Shown: positions 63,701 to 64,000 of the stretch, piece after piece
Numbering within the stretch: the first letter of the stretch is position 1
Layout of the letters: each line of letters begins with the position of its first letter
Assembly: GCA_031216445.1 (NCBI GenBank)
Contig: CM062209.1
Span: 27,271,501-27,335,500 of the forward strand
Origin: Lateolabrax maculatus
Taxonomy: Eukaryota > Chordata > Actinopteri > Acropomatiformes > Lateolabracidae
DNA length: 64,000 bases
Direction: 5' to 3'
Position numbers and translations under genes: made by a program
Notes under the pieces: generated by a model
What the model was told of the DNA's origin: nothing
The model's input: the letters and a program-made list of their open reading frames with translations, nothing else
Database searches by the model: none

Positions 63701-64000
63701 GTCCCCTTGTTTTCGAGTTGTAACTTGATAGATTGGTATTAAACGAAATATGGATTATTGCCGCTTTAATCAAGCGTTCTATTTGACTAACCCTAACTAT
63801 ATATAGATATAATAAAAAGGAAGAATTTTTAAAATGTCAGCATTGGACATACAAAATGTTGTGTCATTGAACATAACCTTGGGTTTGCAGAATCGTCCAA
63901 TACTGTTGTTCTTGTACATATCTTATGAAATATGTGGTTGGTTTTATGCTTTACTTCAAATGACTCTTTCCACAACAGGTGCAAAACATCTTGCTTGAAG

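Larger units (their letters stand above)
61861..64000. other. No gene seen at the right end
   Basis: AT-rich sequence with a hairpin at 62,296-62,337, an 18-bp direct repeat at 62,214-62,256 and a short dispersed repeat at about 63,600-63,700. The last 22 bases follow a possible acceptor (ccacaacag|gtg), too little to call an exon. Confidence 0.5.

Noticed and set aside
63979..64000. Possible start of an exon at the window edge (acceptor ccacaacag, then VQNILLE)
   Set aside because: Only seven codons are visible and the pyrimidine tract is weak; cannot be judged without flanking sequence.

Overview
The window reads as chromosomal DNA of a ray-finned fish, most likely a percomorph-type teleost. 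The evidence is the vertebrate exon/intron structure, two recognisable vertebrate genes whose reconstructed proteins differ from the mammalian ones as fish orthologues do, dense CA/GT/TA microsatellites, and several dispersed repeats of a type common in teleosts. No organism name can be read from the sequence, and all family names rest on recognition by eye.

Region 1 (1-20.4 kb, + strand) is the 3' half of gbf1, the large ARF guanine-nucleotide exchange factor of the early Golgi. Nineteen coding exons join in phase from just after the Sec7 catalytic domain to the stop codon and encode about 996 residues. A long 3' untranslated region follows, with two candidate polyadenylation signals. The introns hold microsatellites, a 464-bp transposon-like element with 9-bp flanking repeats, a pre-miRNA-like hairpin, and one copy of a repeat that recurs near 52.6 kb.

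Region 2 (21.6-29.5 kb, - strand) is a complete macroH2A2-type histone gene. Eight coding exons encode about 368 residues: histone H2A fold, basic linker and macro domain. Its 3' end faces the gbf1 3' end (tail to tail), and its 5' end runs into a CpG-rich block at about 28.7-29.5 kb that is the likely promoter and untranslated first exon. The two genes are not an operon: gbf1 acts in membrane traffic and macroH2A2 in chromatin, and they are simply neighbours.

Region 3 (29.5-64 kb) contains no gene I can establish. It is mostly unique-looking AT-rich DNA with transposon remains: a LINE with endonuclease and reverse-transcriptase remnants (54.6-57.1 kb, +), a second LINE remnant (48.7-49.4 kb, -), a tRNA-derived SINE-like fragment, a MITE with 13-bp terminal inverted repeats, a split old repeat that appears to carry an inserted element (38.5-40.4 kb), and a repeat present twice in the same orientation (37.8 and 61.5 kb). 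Three strong hairpins lie between 61.1 and 62.3 kb. A short open frame at 60,234-60,349 (-) with good protein-like composition and a splice donor could be a first coding exon, but I do not recognise it.

I see no clearly new biological system. The observations most worth checking are the hairpins, the (TG)n tract next to a gbf1 splice acceptor, the nested insertion, the exon choice in the macro domain, and the unassigned exon near 60.3 kb.
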